DNA from: Labilibaculum sp. K2S
GTDB lineage: Bacteria > Bacteroidota > Bacteroidia > Bacteroidales > Marinifilaceae
NCBI RefSeq assembly: GCF_030372765.1
Contig: NZ_JAUCMW010000014.1
Coordinates: 1 to 64,000, forward strand
DNA length: 64,000 nucleotides
Direction of reading: 5' to 3'
The stretch's first letter is position 1, and the number at the start of each line of letters is the position of its first letter. A program made the translations under genes and the position numbers. A model generated the notes under the pieces. It had not been told where the DNA came from, did no database searches, and saw nothing but the letters and a program-made list of their open reading frames with translations. Of this stretch, positions 18,028 through 27,011 are shown piece after piece.

Positions 18028-19128
18028 ATGGCTTTTGTAACTTTAGATATTAAGAAATTAAAATCAAACTTTGATTATCTCGATTCTCTTTTTAAAGAAA
18101 ATGGAATTGAATGGTCAATTGTGTCGAAAATGATGTGCGGAAATAAGGAATTTTTAACTGAATTATTAAAATTTGACTTTACTCAGATATGCGATTCCCG
18201 GGTTTCCAACTTAAAAATGATCAAATCGATCAAACCTAATATAGAAACCATTTATATTAAACCTCCGGCAAAACGCTCTATTTCGAGTGTAGTTAAGTAT
18301 GCTGATATTAGTGTGAATACAGAGTTTGAGACCATTAAGCTTTTATCAGAAGAAGCTAAAAAACAGAAAAAAACTCACAAAATCATAATAATGATTGAGT
18401 TGGGCGAACTTCGCGAAGGAGTTTTAGGCGAACATTTTATCGCCTTTTATGAAAGTGTTTTTAGGCTGGATAATATTCAGGTGATTGGAATTGGTGCGAA
18501 TCTGTCTTGTTTGTACGGGGTTTTACCAAATCACGATAAATTAATTCAGTTAAGTTTATACGAACAGTTAATTGAAGCAAAATTCAATAAACAAATCCCT
18601 TATGTTTCTGGAGGTTCCTCTGTTACTATACCACTTATTTTTCAAAATTTACTACCGAAAGGAATCAATCATTTTAGGGTGGGGGAAACCTTATTTTTGG
18701 GAACAGATGTTTACAACAATACAAAATTAAAAAAAATGCATGCTGATGTATTTCGCCTGTACTCAGAAATAATTGAATTGATTGAAAAGCCAACTGTACC
18801 CATGGGCGAATTTGGGACAAACTTAGAAGGTGACAGTTATGAAATTGATGAAACGAACATTGGAGAAACTTCGTACCGGGCAATAGTTGATTTAGGATTG
18901 CTTGATGTTGAGGTGAGTCATCTTGAATTGATTGATAAGAGTTTAAAAGTATCAGGAGCAAGTTCCGATATGATTGTAATTGATCTGTCCGATAATAAAA
19001 ATAAATACAAAGTGGGTGATTTGATTGAGTTTGACATGGATTATATGGGAATACTCAGGATTCTAAACTCAAGATATATTGAAAAAAGGGTGAAGACTGT
19101 CGCGAACAAAAAAGCCTGTGTGCTATAA
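18028..19128 (+). CDS. alanine-racemase-fold protein, ornithine-racemase-like
   Basis: The product is 366 aa, 12 bp downstream of alr. It has the alanine racemase N-terminal PLP barrel, with SKMMCGN placing the candidate PLP lysine at residue 34. Blocks IMIELGELREGV, IGANLSCLYGVLPNHDKL and VSGGSSVTIPLI resemble the clostridial ornithine racemase group. The C-terminal part is short, and the second-domain GYG tyrosine of Alr is not evident. The substrate is uncertain: ornithine, serine or another amino acid is possible. The pairing of two racemase paralogs with a deacylase points to D-amino acid metabolism. Confidence 0.7.
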   Translation: MAFVTLDIKKLKSNFDYLDSLFKENGIEWSIVSKMMCGNKEFLTELLKFDFTQICDSRVSNLKMIKSIKPNIETIYIKPPAKRSISSVVKYADISVNTEFETIKLLSEEAKKQKKTHKIIIMIELGELREGVLGEHFIAFYESVFRLDNIQVIGIGANLSCLYGVLPNHDKLIQLSLYEQLIEAKFNKQIPYVSGGSSVTIPLIFQNLLPKGINHFRVGETLFLGTDVYNNTKLKKMHADVFRLYSEIIELIEKPTVPMGEFGTNLEGDSYEIDETNIGETSYRAIVDLGLLDVEVSHLELIDKSLKVSGASSDMIVIDLSDNKNKYKVGDLIEFDMDYMGILRILNSRYIEKRVKTVANKKACVL

Positions 19129-19207
19129 GGTTTTCCTAATTCCTGCGCCATTATTTTGTGAGTTTAAAGTGCGGTTTATTATTATTAGAGATACCTGCAT
19201 CAATAGG

Positions 19208-19237
19208 CTTGCATTAAATGCAAATTAGTTATTTTTG
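19208..19237 (+). promoter_or_regulatory. candidate promoter for the MarR gene
   Basis: CTTG (19208-19211) and TATTTTTG (19230-19237) are 18 bases apart, a full match to the TAnnTTTG box and close to consensus spacing. The start codon follows 37 nt later. Confidence 0.6.
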
Positions 19238-19274
19238 CCCTGAAAATGAGTTCTGTCGATTAGATTTACAATGA

Positions 19275-19787
19275 ATGGATTATAAGAATATTATTGTTAA
19301 AATTAGGAGGATTATTCGATCTATTAATTTAGAATCAAAGAAAATCCAAAAGGATCACGGAGTAAGTATTCCGCAAATACTATGTTTGGAATGTCTTAAA
19401 AATTCTCCTAACTATCAGGCGACTCAGAAATCAATTAGAGATCAGTTGAATCTTAATTCCAGCACAGTTACAGGTATAATAAGTCGTTTGGAAAGGAAGG
19501 GAATGCTGGCGCGATTGCCTAAAATTGGAGACCGAAGAACAACTTTGATTGCACTAACCTCTACGGGTGATAATCTTTTACAGGAAGCTCCTGATTTGCT
19601 GCAGCAAAGGTTGGCAGTAAAATTAAAGAAAATATCCGATGAAGAATTGGAACAGATCGGTAAGTCGTTGGATGTATTGGTTAATATGCTCGAAATAGAA
19701 GATTTGGAAGCTTCTCCCTTACTTACGGCAGAGGATGTTATTCTGGAAGAGGTTAAATTGGAGAATTCAGACGAAGAGATATTATAA
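19275..19787 (+). CDS. MarR family transcriptional regulator
   Basis: The product is 170 aa. It has the MarR winged-helix: recognition region RDQLNLNSSTVTGIISRLERKGMLARLPKIGDRRTTLIALTSTGDNLL (about 53-101), with the D-R-R wing motif. An acidic C-terminal tail (about 30 residues, Glu/Asp-rich) is longer than usual. It lies downstream of the racemase operon with its own promoter candidate and is convergent with the isoprenoid-synthase-like gene. Its target cannot be read from the sequence. The ATG at 19275 was taken; another ATG four bases upstream is out of frame. Confidence 0.85.
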   Translation: MDYKNIIVKIRRIIRSINLESKKIQKDHGVSIPQILCLECLKNSPNYQATQKSIRDQLNLNSSTVTGIISRLERKGMLARLPKIGDRRTTLIALTSTGDNLLQEAPDLLQQRLAVKLKKISDEELEQIGKSLDVLVNMLEIEDLEASPLLTAEDVILEEVKLENSDEEIL

Positions 19788-19812
19788 ATTAGTACCTGCT
19801 AAAGAATAAACA

Positions 19813-19840
19813 GGCTTTTCGAAATGGAAAGTCTTTTTTT
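19813..19840. terminator. bidirectional terminator between marR and the isoprenoid gene
   Basis: GGCTTTTC (19813-19820) pairs with GGAAAGTC (19826-19833), allowing G-U pairs, and runs of T follow on the plus strand. It sits between two convergent stop codons. Confidence 0.55.
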
Positions 19841-19841
19841 A

Positions 19842-21068
19842 TTATGCTTTGCACTCGCTTAATCGGTATTCATCAATTTTTAGCAGCATTAAATCCCGAA
19901 AAGGTTCCAGATCTGTTTTTCGTTTGTGAAGAAAGGAAAAACGGAAAGGAGCATGCTTTTCTATTTTCTGAATAAAATCGTCGCTGAAATCTTCCTGGTT
20001 TTCGAATATTGAGATCAGGAACAACAATCCAAAACTCTTTTGAATCAATCCTCGAAAAGATATTTCATCAGGATATAAATTGGTTACACTTTGCTGAAAT
20101 GTTTTGCCTAAAAAGTAAGTTTTACAAAGTAATTTATCCAAATTTCCGTAAGGTAACTTTCTTGAAAAGCAGGTCATAACTCCATCCAGATAATCTTGTC
20201 GGGCATCCTGCAAGTCATCTAAAATCTGAAGAAAAGCGCCGTATTCATATAAAAAATGCAATTGCTTTTCGTCTAAATTGCCTAGCACCAAATAACCATC
20301 AGCAATTACCGAGCTGGCTCCTTTGTTGATACAAATTTTGAAGGTTTCTTCTTCAGAAAGCAGAGGTTTGTTGCTTACCAACGCAAGACTTTGGGTTTGG
20401 GCATTGTGAATGGCAAGCAGACTATGATACACTTCAGGGTAATTTTCCCGATTGAACTCCGATTCTATCATGGCTACTAAATCGTAAATTTGCTGTTCCG
20501 AGCTGGATTCTGATTTTACAGATTCCCCTTCCAACCGCAAAGCAAATCGTTGGCAAAAATTGATTTTTTCTTCTTTTTCAATGCCTGCATCATCAATTAA
20601 ATTGTCGGTGTAAGGATACAAAAGGCTATAGGCCAAAAGCGAAGGTGTAATTTTGATTTCTTTTCCGAAAAATGATTGCAGGCCAAGCATAATCCACACA
20701 TTTCGTAATGCTTGAAAAATTTCAGTATTCCCCAATTCCGGATCGAAAAGCCATGCTTTTTGAATGAAATCTTTCGTGGCATTGAGCATCTCATCAGAAA
20801 AAATGAGTTCAAGTTGATCGGAGGAGTACGATAAAGCTTCTTTGAAAAACATTTGTGATTTTTGCAGTATTTCTATTTTGTTGGGTTGTTTATAATTAGC
20901 TTCACTTTGCACAAACTTTATAAAGCGATCGAATTTTGATTCCCATATTCGTTTTTCTAAATAGGAAAATCGTTTTCCTGTTGCAGGAAAATACTCCGGA
21001 CAATTCTCCCAGGTGGTAATGAATTGATTTTGGATTTTATTATAAAGTGCTGAATGATTGATTGTCAT
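19842..21068 (-). CDS. class I isoprenoid-synthase-fold protein
   Basis: The product is 408 aa, without signal. Two Asp-rich motifs typical of class I prenyl/terpene synthases are present: YPYTDNLIDDAG (Asp155, Asp159, Asp160; DxxxDD form) and FLQILDDLQDARQD (Asp284, Asp285, Asp288, Asp292). Between them, SVIADGYLVLG resembles the helix-G region. It is longer than IspA/IspB-type enzymes and lacks their usual first-motif spacing and the adjoining Arg pair. I therefore do not call it a chain-length prenyltransferase; a terpene cyclase or other class I enzyme is possible. It stands alone between two convergent/divergent neighbours. Confidence 0.65.
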   Translation of the reverse strand: MTINHSALYNKIQNQFITTWENCPEYFPATGKRFSYLEKRIWESKFDRFIKFVQSEANYKQPNKIEILQKSQMFFKEALSYSSDQLELIFSDEMLNATKDFIQKAWLFDPELGNTEIFQALRNVWIMLGLQSFFGKEIKITPSLLAYSLLYPYTDNLIDDAGIEKEEKINFCQRFALRLEGESVKSESSSEQQIYDLVAMIESEFNRENYPEVYHSLLAIHNAQTQSLALVSNKPLLSEEETFKICINKGASSVIADGYLVLGNLDEKQLHFLYEYGAFLQILDDLQDARQDYLDGVMTCFSRKLPYGNLDKLLCKTYFLGKTFQQSVTNLYPDEISFRGLIQKSFGLLFLISIFENQEDFSDDFIQKIEKHAPFRFSFLHKRKTDLEPFRDLMLLKIDEYRLSECKA

Positions 21069-21228
21069 GGGCTGGAATAATTGCTTGTTATTGCTACAAG
21101 TTGGAAAAAATACCTGAGATTGTAAATTAAAATCGTTTAATCGAACTTATTACTCGCCAAAACAGACTTTTGTATTGATGTTGTAGAATAGATGCTATTG
21201 TATTGATAGTGATGTATGATTTTTTTAC

Positions 21229-21259
21229 TTTGCTTAACTCAAATTATATCATATTTGGT
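21229..21259 (+). promoter_or_regulatory. candidate promoter upstream of leader element A
   Basis: TTTG at 21229-21232 is followed after 19 bases by TATTTGGT at 21252-21259, a partial match to TAnnTTTG. If used, the leader element at 21291-21358 lies wholly in the 5' untranslated region. Confidence 0.35.
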
Positions 21260-21290
21260 TTGAAGCAACTAAAAAAACAAATTATAAACG

Positions 21291-21358
21291 GATGAAACGA
21301 CCATGTGAAAAGTATTACACACAGGAGAAGGAGTGTAGTTTGGGAGTTTCATCTGACC
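21291..21358 (+). ncRNA. conserved 5' leader element, copy A
   Basis: This is one of four related copies in the window. The outer arms GATGAAAC (21291-21298) and GTTTCATC (21346-21353) pair over 8 bp. Inside lie CCATGT and ACACACAGG, which can form a hairpin with one bulged A, and then a purine-rich block. The 3' arm GTTTCAT ends 28 nt before the dehydrogenase ATG at 21380. No known riboswitch class was recognised. Confidence 0.6.
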
Positions 21359-21379
21359 ATAAATAAAAAATATAAACAG

Positions 21380-22324
21380 ATGAAATTTTCTATACTGGAA
21401 CCAATTGGAATAACGGCTTTTAAATACGAACAGTTAAAACAGGAGTTTGCAGTGCTTGGGCACGAATTGATTTTTTTTACCGATCGGAATGAGAATGAGC
21501 TGGAGTTAATAAAACGTGCCGAAGGTGCCGATGCTGTTGTTGTTAGTAATATTCCAATCACAAAAGCTTTTTTGGATGCTTGTCCTAATCTTTCAATGAT
21601 TTCGGTTGCTTTTACAGGAGTTGATCATATCGATATGGAAACATGCCGGGAGAGAAATATTCTGGTGAGTAATGCTGCAGGATTTTCAACTGAATCGGTG
21701 GCCGAATTAACTATTGGCATGATTTTATCGGTTTACAGAAAGGTTGTTTCCGGCGATTCAATCACTCGCTTTGGAGGAGATCGGGCTGGCTTTTTAGGAA
21801 CGGAATTGAATGGGAAGACTATTGGTATTGTTGGAGTCGGCGCAATTGGCCTTAGGGTTGCCGAGATTGCAAAAGTTTTTAACTGCAGGGTAATTGCATA
21901 CAACCGAAGTAAAAAGACTGTAGAAGGCGTTGAATTTGTTGATATGGCTACCTTATTAAAAGAATCGGATGTTGTTTCGCTTCATGTTCCGCTAACAAAC
22001 GAAACCAAGGGGTTTATTGGCAAAGAAGAATTCAAGCAAATGAAGACTTCAGCCATTTTAATTAATACAGCCCGCGGGCCGGTTGTTAACAGTGATGCTC
22101 TTTGTGAGGCATTGGAAAATGGGGAAATAGCCGGAGCTGCGGTTGATGTTTACGAAAAGGAACCACCTTTGGATAAGGAACATATTCTGTTTACAGCTCC
22201 CAACTTAATCATGTTACCTCATTTGGCATTTGCCACCAACGAATCGTTCAGCAAACGGGTTGATATCGTGATGGAAAATATCCGCTTGTGGTTACAAGGA
22301 AAACCAAGAAATATTATGAATTAG
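21380..22324 (+). CDS. D-2-hydroxyacid dehydrogenase, NAD-dependent
   Basis: The product is 314 aa. The NAD-binding fold GKTIGIVGVGAIGLRVAEIA (GxGxxG near residue 152) is followed by the catalytic blocks INTARGPVVNSDALCEAL (Arg), AGAAVDVYEKEPP (Glu) and LPHLAFATNES (His). The family reduces 2-keto acids to D-2-hydroxyacids; the substrate is unknown. The ATG at 21380 was chosen because upstream in-frame codons lie inside the conserved leader element. It is a single-gene unit with that leader in front and a terminator behind. Confidence 0.85.
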   Translation: MKFSILEPIGITAFKYEQLKQEFAVLGHELIFFTDRNENELELIKRAEGADAVVVSNIPITKAFLDACPNLSMISVAFTGVDHIDMETCRERNILVSNAAGFSTESVAELTIGMILSVYRKVVSGDSITRFGGDRAGFLGTELNGKTIGIVGVGAIGLRVAEIAKVFNCRVIAYNRSKKTVEGVEFVDMATLLKESDVVSLHVPLTNETKGFIGKEEFKQMKTSAILINTARGPVVNSDALCEALENGEIAGAAVDVYEKEPPLDKEHILFTAPNLIMLPHLAFATNESFSKRVDIVMENIRLWLQGKPRNIMN

Positions 22325-22369
22325 TAAATTAGTATCAAGTAAAAAAGGAAAAAGGATCAGTGAAAAGTA

Positions 22370-22410
22370 AAAAGGAGAAAGTGCCAGGTTGTTTGGGGCT
22401 TTCTCCTTTT
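22370..22410. terminator. bidirectional terminator
   Basis: AAAAGGAGAAAG (22370-22381) pairs perfectly with CTTTCTCCTTTT (22399-22410). It lies between the convergent dehydrogenase and the secreted protein gene, with A- and T-rich flanks serving both directions. Confidence 0.7.
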
Positions 22411-22425
22411 TAATTTCTATCTATC

Positions 22426-23121
22426 TTATCGAATAATTTTTATCAATTCGGTAGTACTGTTCAGTTTTCCTTTTTTGTTGTAGGATTCACTGCGGATGGT
22501 TCCAATGTCTTTTACAATCCAGGCAACATTGTGCAGTTGTACATTTACAAAGCCCATTTTACTTTTCACATCTTCCGATACTTTGTAGCACGTAAATGTG
22601 CCGGCAGGAGTTGTTACGTCTTCAAGAGCTTCAACTTTTCGATTCACAATATTGGTGGTCATGTTCATATTCATCATCCCTGCTCCAATTTCAAGCGATA
22701 TCGAGCCATCGTTTAGTTCCAGTCCAGGATATAATTTGGGAGGATAAATCAGATCATCCGTAGTAATTTTAGCCTCCATGTCTTTAAAGCCTTCCATCTG
22801 CTTCTGATTCAGGTATTTTTCCATATCGATGTAAAAAACATTGTCTCTACATCGGAAACTAATTGTGTCTTGTGTAAGTATTTTGTTTGAATCTTTAGGA
22901 TCCATATAGGTTTGCAGCAATTCGAATGTTGTTTCTCCTCCGCGTTCCTTTACAGATAGCATTTTTTGAGTGTACACGCCTTCAATTTTTCCTTTGGCAT
23001 TTTTCATCTCATAATGGAGCTCGGTGCCAACATTGCTTGGAATGTAGACGATGCAATCTTGTGAGAAGGCCGATGTGTTTATAAAAACCAATGCAATAAA
23101 AAAGTTAATTATTTTTTTCAT
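22426..23121 (-). CDS. secreted protein of unknown function, DUF3108/TapB-like
   Basis: The product is 231 aa with a clear signal peptide (about 1-20, FINTSAFSQ). The mature part is predicted all-beta with repeated strands: GTELHYEMKNAKGKIEGVYTQ, PKLYPGLELNDGSISLEIGAG and TPAGTFTCYKVSEDV, ending WIVKDIGTIRSESYNKKGKL. This layout resembles periplasmic DUF3108/TapB-type proteins of Bacteroidota, an assignment from pattern only. The role is unknown. Convergent with the dehydrogenase. Confidence 0.55.
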   Translation of the reverse strand: MKKIINFFIALVFINTSAFSQDCIVYIPSNVGTELHYEMKNAKGKIEGVYTQKMLSVKERGGETTFELLQTYMDPKDSNKILTQDTISFRCRDNVFYIDMEKYLNQKQMEGFKDMEAKITTDDLIYPPKLYPGLELNDGSISLEIGAGMMNMNMTTNIVNRKVEALEDVTTPAGTFTCYKVSEDVKSKMGFVNVQLHNVAWIVKDIGTIRSESYNKKGKLNSTTELIKIIR

Positions 23122-23364
23122 GAGAACTGAATTGTTATTTGCAGATATTTAGCAAATAGTTGTTTAAAGTGATACTTGATTTTTACCTTGATAAGGTAAA
23201 TTTAGAGAGGTAGGGGATCTTTCTTATTGATAATTAAAATTACAGAATTGTGTGCGAAGGAAAAAATAAATAAGATAGGTTGGTCTTTTTTTTCATTTGG
23301 GAAGGCAATAAAACCAATGAATATTTATAATTTTAAATAGTTTTTGCTTAAATAATGACTTGCA

Positions 23365-23796
23365 ATGGAATTGAAAATTAAAGAATACCCCTTTGGAGAG
23401 AGACCCGAGGTAACCAGACCTAATAAAGATTTTTTAAAGTATTTGGGAGAAGATGGGATTCGAAAATTAGTCGATGATCATTATGAAATGTTGAGAGAAA
23501 GTAAGTTTAGTCCTTTTTTTCCTCAGGATAAAGATGAGTTTGAAGCGGCAAAACTTCGTTCATCAGATTTTTTTATTCAGGTATTAGGCGGACCGGAGTA
23601 TTTTAATCAGAATAGGGGAGCGCCTATGTTGGTTAAAAGGCATGCAAATTTTAAAATAACAAGAGAAGCACGGCAGGTTTGGATGCAATGCTACCAAAAG
23701 CTTTTGCCTGAACTGAATGTGCCTGAAGAATTGATGCTTTCTTATTGGAATTATCTGGACGTATTTTCGAGCTGGATGGTTAATTCTGAGGACTAA
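23365..23796 (+). CDS. truncated hemoglobin-like globin
   Basis: The product is 143 aa. It has the group II/III truncated-globin layout: LGEDGIRKLVDDHYEMLRES (helices A/B), FFPQDKDEFEAAKLRSSDFFIQVLGGPEYF (E region), and MLVKRHANFKITREARQVWMQCY, with the proximal heme His at residue 93 and the usual following Trp. Such proteins bind O2, NO or sulfide in the cytoplasm. A single gene with a terminator behind. The N-terminal 17 residues are an extension ahead of the fold. Confidence 0.8.
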   Translation: MELKIKEYPFGERPEVTRPNKDFLKYLGEDGIRKLVDDHYEMLRESKFSPFFPQDKDEFEAAKLRSSDFFIQVLGGPEYFNQNRGAPMLVKRHANFKITREARQVWMQCYQKLLPELNVPEELMLSYWNYLDVFSSWMVNSED

Positions 23797-23852
23797 TGAT
23801 CAAGAAGCAGGGAAAAAATTTGAATCTGCATCTTAAACGGGTATTTAGAGAT

Positions 23853-23893
23853 AAAAAAAAGCTGTTGAAATTCAATTTCAACAGCTTTTTTTT
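23853..23893. terminator. bidirectional terminator between globin gene and queA
   Basis: GCTGTTGAAATT and its complement AATTTCAACAGC form a stem at 23861-23885, with A8 before and T8 after. It serves the plus-strand globin gene and minus-strand queA. Confidence 0.85.
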
Positions 23894-23909
23894 GGATATA
23901 TATTGATTA

Positions 23910-24965
23910 TTAGATAATCAACATTGCATCACCATAAGTTCCAAAACGATATTTTTCTTTGATTGCTTCCTGATAAGCAGCCATTACTTTATCGTATCCT
24001 CCAAATGCACAAACCATCATCAGTAAAGTTGAAAGCGGCAAATGGAAATTGGTAACCATGCTGTTAGGAACACTAAAATCGTAAGGAGGAAAAATAAATT
24101 TATTAGTCCACCCTTCGAATGGTTTTAATGATCCTTGGGTTGATACTGAGGTCTCTAAAGTACGAACAACAGTTGTACCAACAGCACAAATATTTTTCTT
24201 CTTTTTCTTACCACTGTTTACCTTTTTTACGGCCAAATCGTTAATTTCGATTTGTTCCGAATCCATTTTGTGTTTGGTTAAATCTTCAACATCTACAGTT
24301 CTGAAGTTGCCCAAACCAATATGCAAAGTAACCTCTGCAAAATCAACTCCTTTAATTTCTAAACGCTTCATTAGCTCACGGCTAAAGTGCATCCCTGCGG
24401 TAGGTGCAGCAACAGCTCCTTCGTGTTTTGCGAAAATTGTCTGGTAACGATCAGCATCTTCCGGTTCAACCTTTCGCTGATCAATAATTGATCGTGGAAG
24501 AGGGGTTTCACCCAGGCTATATAATGCTTCTTTAAATTCTTCATACGGTCCATCAAATAAAAAACGCAGAGTTCTTCCTCTTGAAGTTGTATTGTCAATT
24601 ACTTCAGCAACCAAAAGATCATCATCGCCAAAATACAATTTGTTACCAATTCTTATTTTACGGGCAGGATCAACTAATACATCCCATAATCTTTGCTCGC
24701 GATTTAATTCACGTAACAAGAATACCTCAATTTCGGCTCCTGTTTTTTCTTTGTTCCCAGATAATCGGGCAGGGAAAACTTTGGTGTTATTAAAAACCAT
24801 AACATCTTCATTGTCAAAATAATCAATAAGATCTTTGAAGATTTTATGCTCGATTTTACCTGTATCTTTGTGAAGCACCAATAAGCGAGATTCATCTCTA
24901 TTGTAGGCCGGATGTAAAGCAATAAGTTCGGTTGGTAATTTGTACTTAAACTTCGATAACTTCAT
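23910..24965 (-). CDS. queA: S-adenosylmethionine:tRNA ribosyltransferase-isomerase
   Basis: The product is 351 aa, the normal QueA length. Family blocks include the start [66 protein letters not shown] [18 protein letters not shown], and the end [18 protein letters not shown]. QueA transfers the ribosyl moiety of SAM to preQ1 in tRNA to make epoxyqueuosine. It lies downstream of truB and uppP on the same strand and may be cotranscribed. Confidence 0.95.
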   Translation of the reverse strand: MKLSKFKYKLPTELIALHPAYNRDESRLLVLHKDTGKIEHKIFKDLIDYFDNEDVMVFNNTKVFPARLSGNKEKTGAEIEVFLLRELNREQRLWDVLVDPARKIRIGNKLYFGDDDLLVAEVIDNTTSRGRTLRFLFDGPYEEFKEALYSLGETPLPRSIIDQRKVEPEDADRYQTIFAKHEGAVAAPTAGMHFSRELMKRLEIKGVDFAEVTLHIGLGNFRTVDVEDLTKHKMDSEQIEINDLAVKKVNSGKKKKKNICAVGTTVVRTLETSVSTQGSLKPFEGWTNKFIFPPYDFSVPNSMVTNFHLPLSTLLMMVCAFGGYDKVMAAYQEAIKEKYRFGTYGDAMLII

Positions 24966-25046
24966 AATGCTGAATGACTTTTATATTGGATTTTTGTTGA
25001 TAGGCTATAGTAAAACTTCCTTTTTTACGAAAAGACCGCAAGATAG

Positions 25047-25751
25047 TTATAAATTTTCTAAGAATTTTATAAAATCTTCAATTTCAAGGGCATCGTTGAT
25101 ATGAAAATCTCCGATTCTAGTTCTTTCCAATGCAGTTAAGTGAGCCCCGCTATTCAATTTGTCACCAATATCCCGGGCAAGCGCTCTAATGTACGTTCCT
25201 TTACTGCAAACAACTCTGATTTTTAAGATGTCCTTTTCAAATTCAAGAACTTCTATTTCATCGATTGCCAGCGTTTTCTTTTTTATCTCAATTTCCTGTC
25301 CTTTTCTGGCATATTCGTAAGCTCTTTTTCCGTTTACTTTTACTGCTGAATAGTCAGGTGGTCTTTGTTGTATTTCGCCAATAAAACTTTTTAAGGTTTC
25401 ATCTATCAGATCTTTAGTGATGTGTTGTGTAGGGTAAGTCTGATCAATTTCTGTCTCCAAATCAAAAGAAGGAGTGGTCTCGCCTAATTTAAGTGTGGCA
25501 ATGTATTCTTTAACCTGCGATTGGTAACTGTCTATTTTTTTTGTGTATTTCCCTACGCAAACAATCAACAAGCCTGTGGCTAAAGGATCAAGTGTTCCTG
25601 CATGTCCGACTTTTACTTTTTTGTAATGAAATTGATGCTTGATTTTATGCTTTATCTTGTTTACTAAATCGAATGAAGTCCATTCGTAAGGCTTATTAAA
25701 CAGAAGTAAAGCGCCTTCTTGAAAATCATTATCGGTTTCAAATTGAATCAT
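25047..25751 (-). CDS. truB: tRNA pseudouridine(55) synthase
   Basis: The product is 234 aa. The catalytic motif [15 protein letters not shown] places the nucleophilic Asp at residue 55. [22 protein letters not shown] and [15 protein letters not shown] are further TruB blocks. It makes pseudouridine 55 in the T-loop of elongator tRNAs. It lacks the extra C-terminal PUA domain of some homologs, as is common in Bacteroidota. It lies 37 bp downstream of uppP, within a housekeeping run. Confidence 0.95.
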   Translation of the reverse strand: MIQFETDNDFQEGALLLFNKPYEWTSFDLVNKIKHKIKHQFHYKKVKVGHAGTLDPLATGLLIVCVGKYTKKIDSYQSQVKEYIATLKLGETTPSFDLETEIDQTYPTQHITKDLIDETLKSFIGEIQQRPPDYSAVKVNGKRAYEYARKGQEIEIKKKTLAIDEIEVLEFEKDILKIRVVCSKGTYIRALARDIGDKLNSGAHLTALERTRIGDFHINDALEIEDFIKFLENL

Positions 25752-25788
25752 TTAGAATCGGATTTAACGGGAATGCCCTTTTTTATAA

Positions 25789-26577
25789 TTAGGCTGCAAA
25801 AATAGCAATTAGTCCGATAATCAGGCAATAAATTGCAAAATAGATTAATTTCCCTCTCTTCACCAATTTAATCATCCAGCTGCAAGCCAGTAATCCGGAA
25901 AGGAAAGCGCCAATAAAACCGACTAGTAATGGCATTAATTCTACCGATCCTTGTGAAGTATATGTTCCTTTAAAAACACTTAATATGTTTTCACCGATAA
26001 TAGGAACCAAAACCATTAAAAACGAGAATTTGGCTACTTCAGCTTTCTTGTTTTTTAGAAGAAGTCCGGTTGCGATGGTTGCTCCCGATCTCGAAATTCC
26101 TGGAAGGATAGCAACTGTTTGAGCAATACCTATAATAAAAGCATCCTTGAATGAAATTTCCTTTTCTTTTTGTTTTGCATAGTAAGTGAATGCAAGAAAT
26201 GCAGCTGTTACCAGAAGCATAAAGCCTACTATCAACAAAATTTTATCTGTATTGAAAATTTCTTCTACCTGATCTTTAAAAAATACGCCAACAATTCCGA
26301 TTGGAATCATAGAGATAGCAATTTTAGCAATATATTGTGTCGATTCATTCCACTGAAAACTAAAAAGACCTTTTAGAAGTTCAAGAATATCTTTTCGAAA
26401 TACAATAATGGTACTTAAAACTGTTGCTCCATGCACAACCACTGTAAATACTAAATTATCTTCGGCATGAATGCCTAATAAGGCTTTGCCAATTTCTAAA
26501 TGACCACTGCTGCTTACCGGCAAGAATTCAGTTAATCCTTGCAGTAAACCTAAAAGTAAGGCTTCAATCCAGTTCAT
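25789..26577 (-). CDS. uppP: undecaprenyl-diphosphatase
   Basis: The product is 262 aa, an integral membrane protein with about eight hydrophobic segments. Both signature motifs are present: [21 protein letters not shown] (residues 10-30) and [17 protein letters not shown] (about 158-174). The enzyme recycles C55-PP to C55-P for cell-wall and surface glycan synthesis. It is placed between DUF3098 and truB, as in many Bacteroidota genomes. Confidence 0.95.
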   Translation of the reverse strand: MNWIEALLLGLLQGLTEFLPVSSSGHLEIGKALLGIHAEDNLVFTVVVHGATVLSTIIVFRKDILELLKGLFSFQWNESTQYIAKIAISMIPIGIVGVFFKDQVEEIFNTDKILLIVGFMLLVTAAFLAFTYYAKQKEKEISFKDAFIIGIAQTVAILPGISRSGATIATGLLLKNKKAEVAKFSFLMVLVPIIGENILSVFKGTYTSQGSVELMPLLVGFIGAFLSGLLACSWMIKLVKRGKLIYFAIYCLIIGLIAIFAA

Positions 26578-26635
26578 ACGATTTAAAAGAAAAATTTTCG
26601 GCTAGTTAACCGAAAAAATACATAAAAGGAGATAT

Positions 26636-26878
26636 TTATTGTTCTTTTGGCTTTTTCATAATGGCGTAAATTTCAAAAGCGAAACCAAACAATACCACCA
26701 TTGGAGCTAAAGTAATTCTTCGAAAACTAAAGATACTTTTATCAAATACATTCGGATCATCCGATCCACCGCCCATCATCAGTAAGAATCCTACTATGAT
26801 GATAACAAACCCAACAACAATAAGTTTGTAGTTTTCTTTTGAAAGAGCAAAATCCAGTTTTTTATCTTGTTTGTTCAT
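26636..26878 (-). CDS. DUF3098 membrane protein
   Basis: The product is 80 aa with two transmembrane segments (LIVVGFVIIIVGFLLMMGG and ITLAPMVVLFGFAFEIYAIM). It matches the Bacteroidota-specific DUF3098 family, usually found between ftsX and uppP, as here. The ATG at 26878 was chosen; an upstream TTG would add nine residues. Function unknown; its constant position suggests a link to division or envelope. Confidence 0.85.
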   Translation of the reverse strand: MNKQDKKLDFALSKENYKLIVVGFVIIIVGFLLMMGGGSDDPNVFDKSIFSFRRITLAPMVVLFGFAFEIYAIMKKPKEQ

Positions 26879-27011
26879 GTTCTCAAATTTTGTCTGTTTT
26901 GACAATTAGATGCCAAATTTACAATAAACTAATTAAAGTGCCTAGAGTTAAACGTGCCTAAAGTTCCTGAAGTGTTTCGTGTTATAATTTTTTAACACAT
27001 GAACGGCCATT

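Noticed and set aside
21291..21358. Leader copy A as a SAM, TPP, cobalamin, c-di-GMP or fluoride riboswitch
   Set aside because: None of the conserved core words of these classes is visible. The shared blocks do not fit a class I can name, so it is left unassigned.
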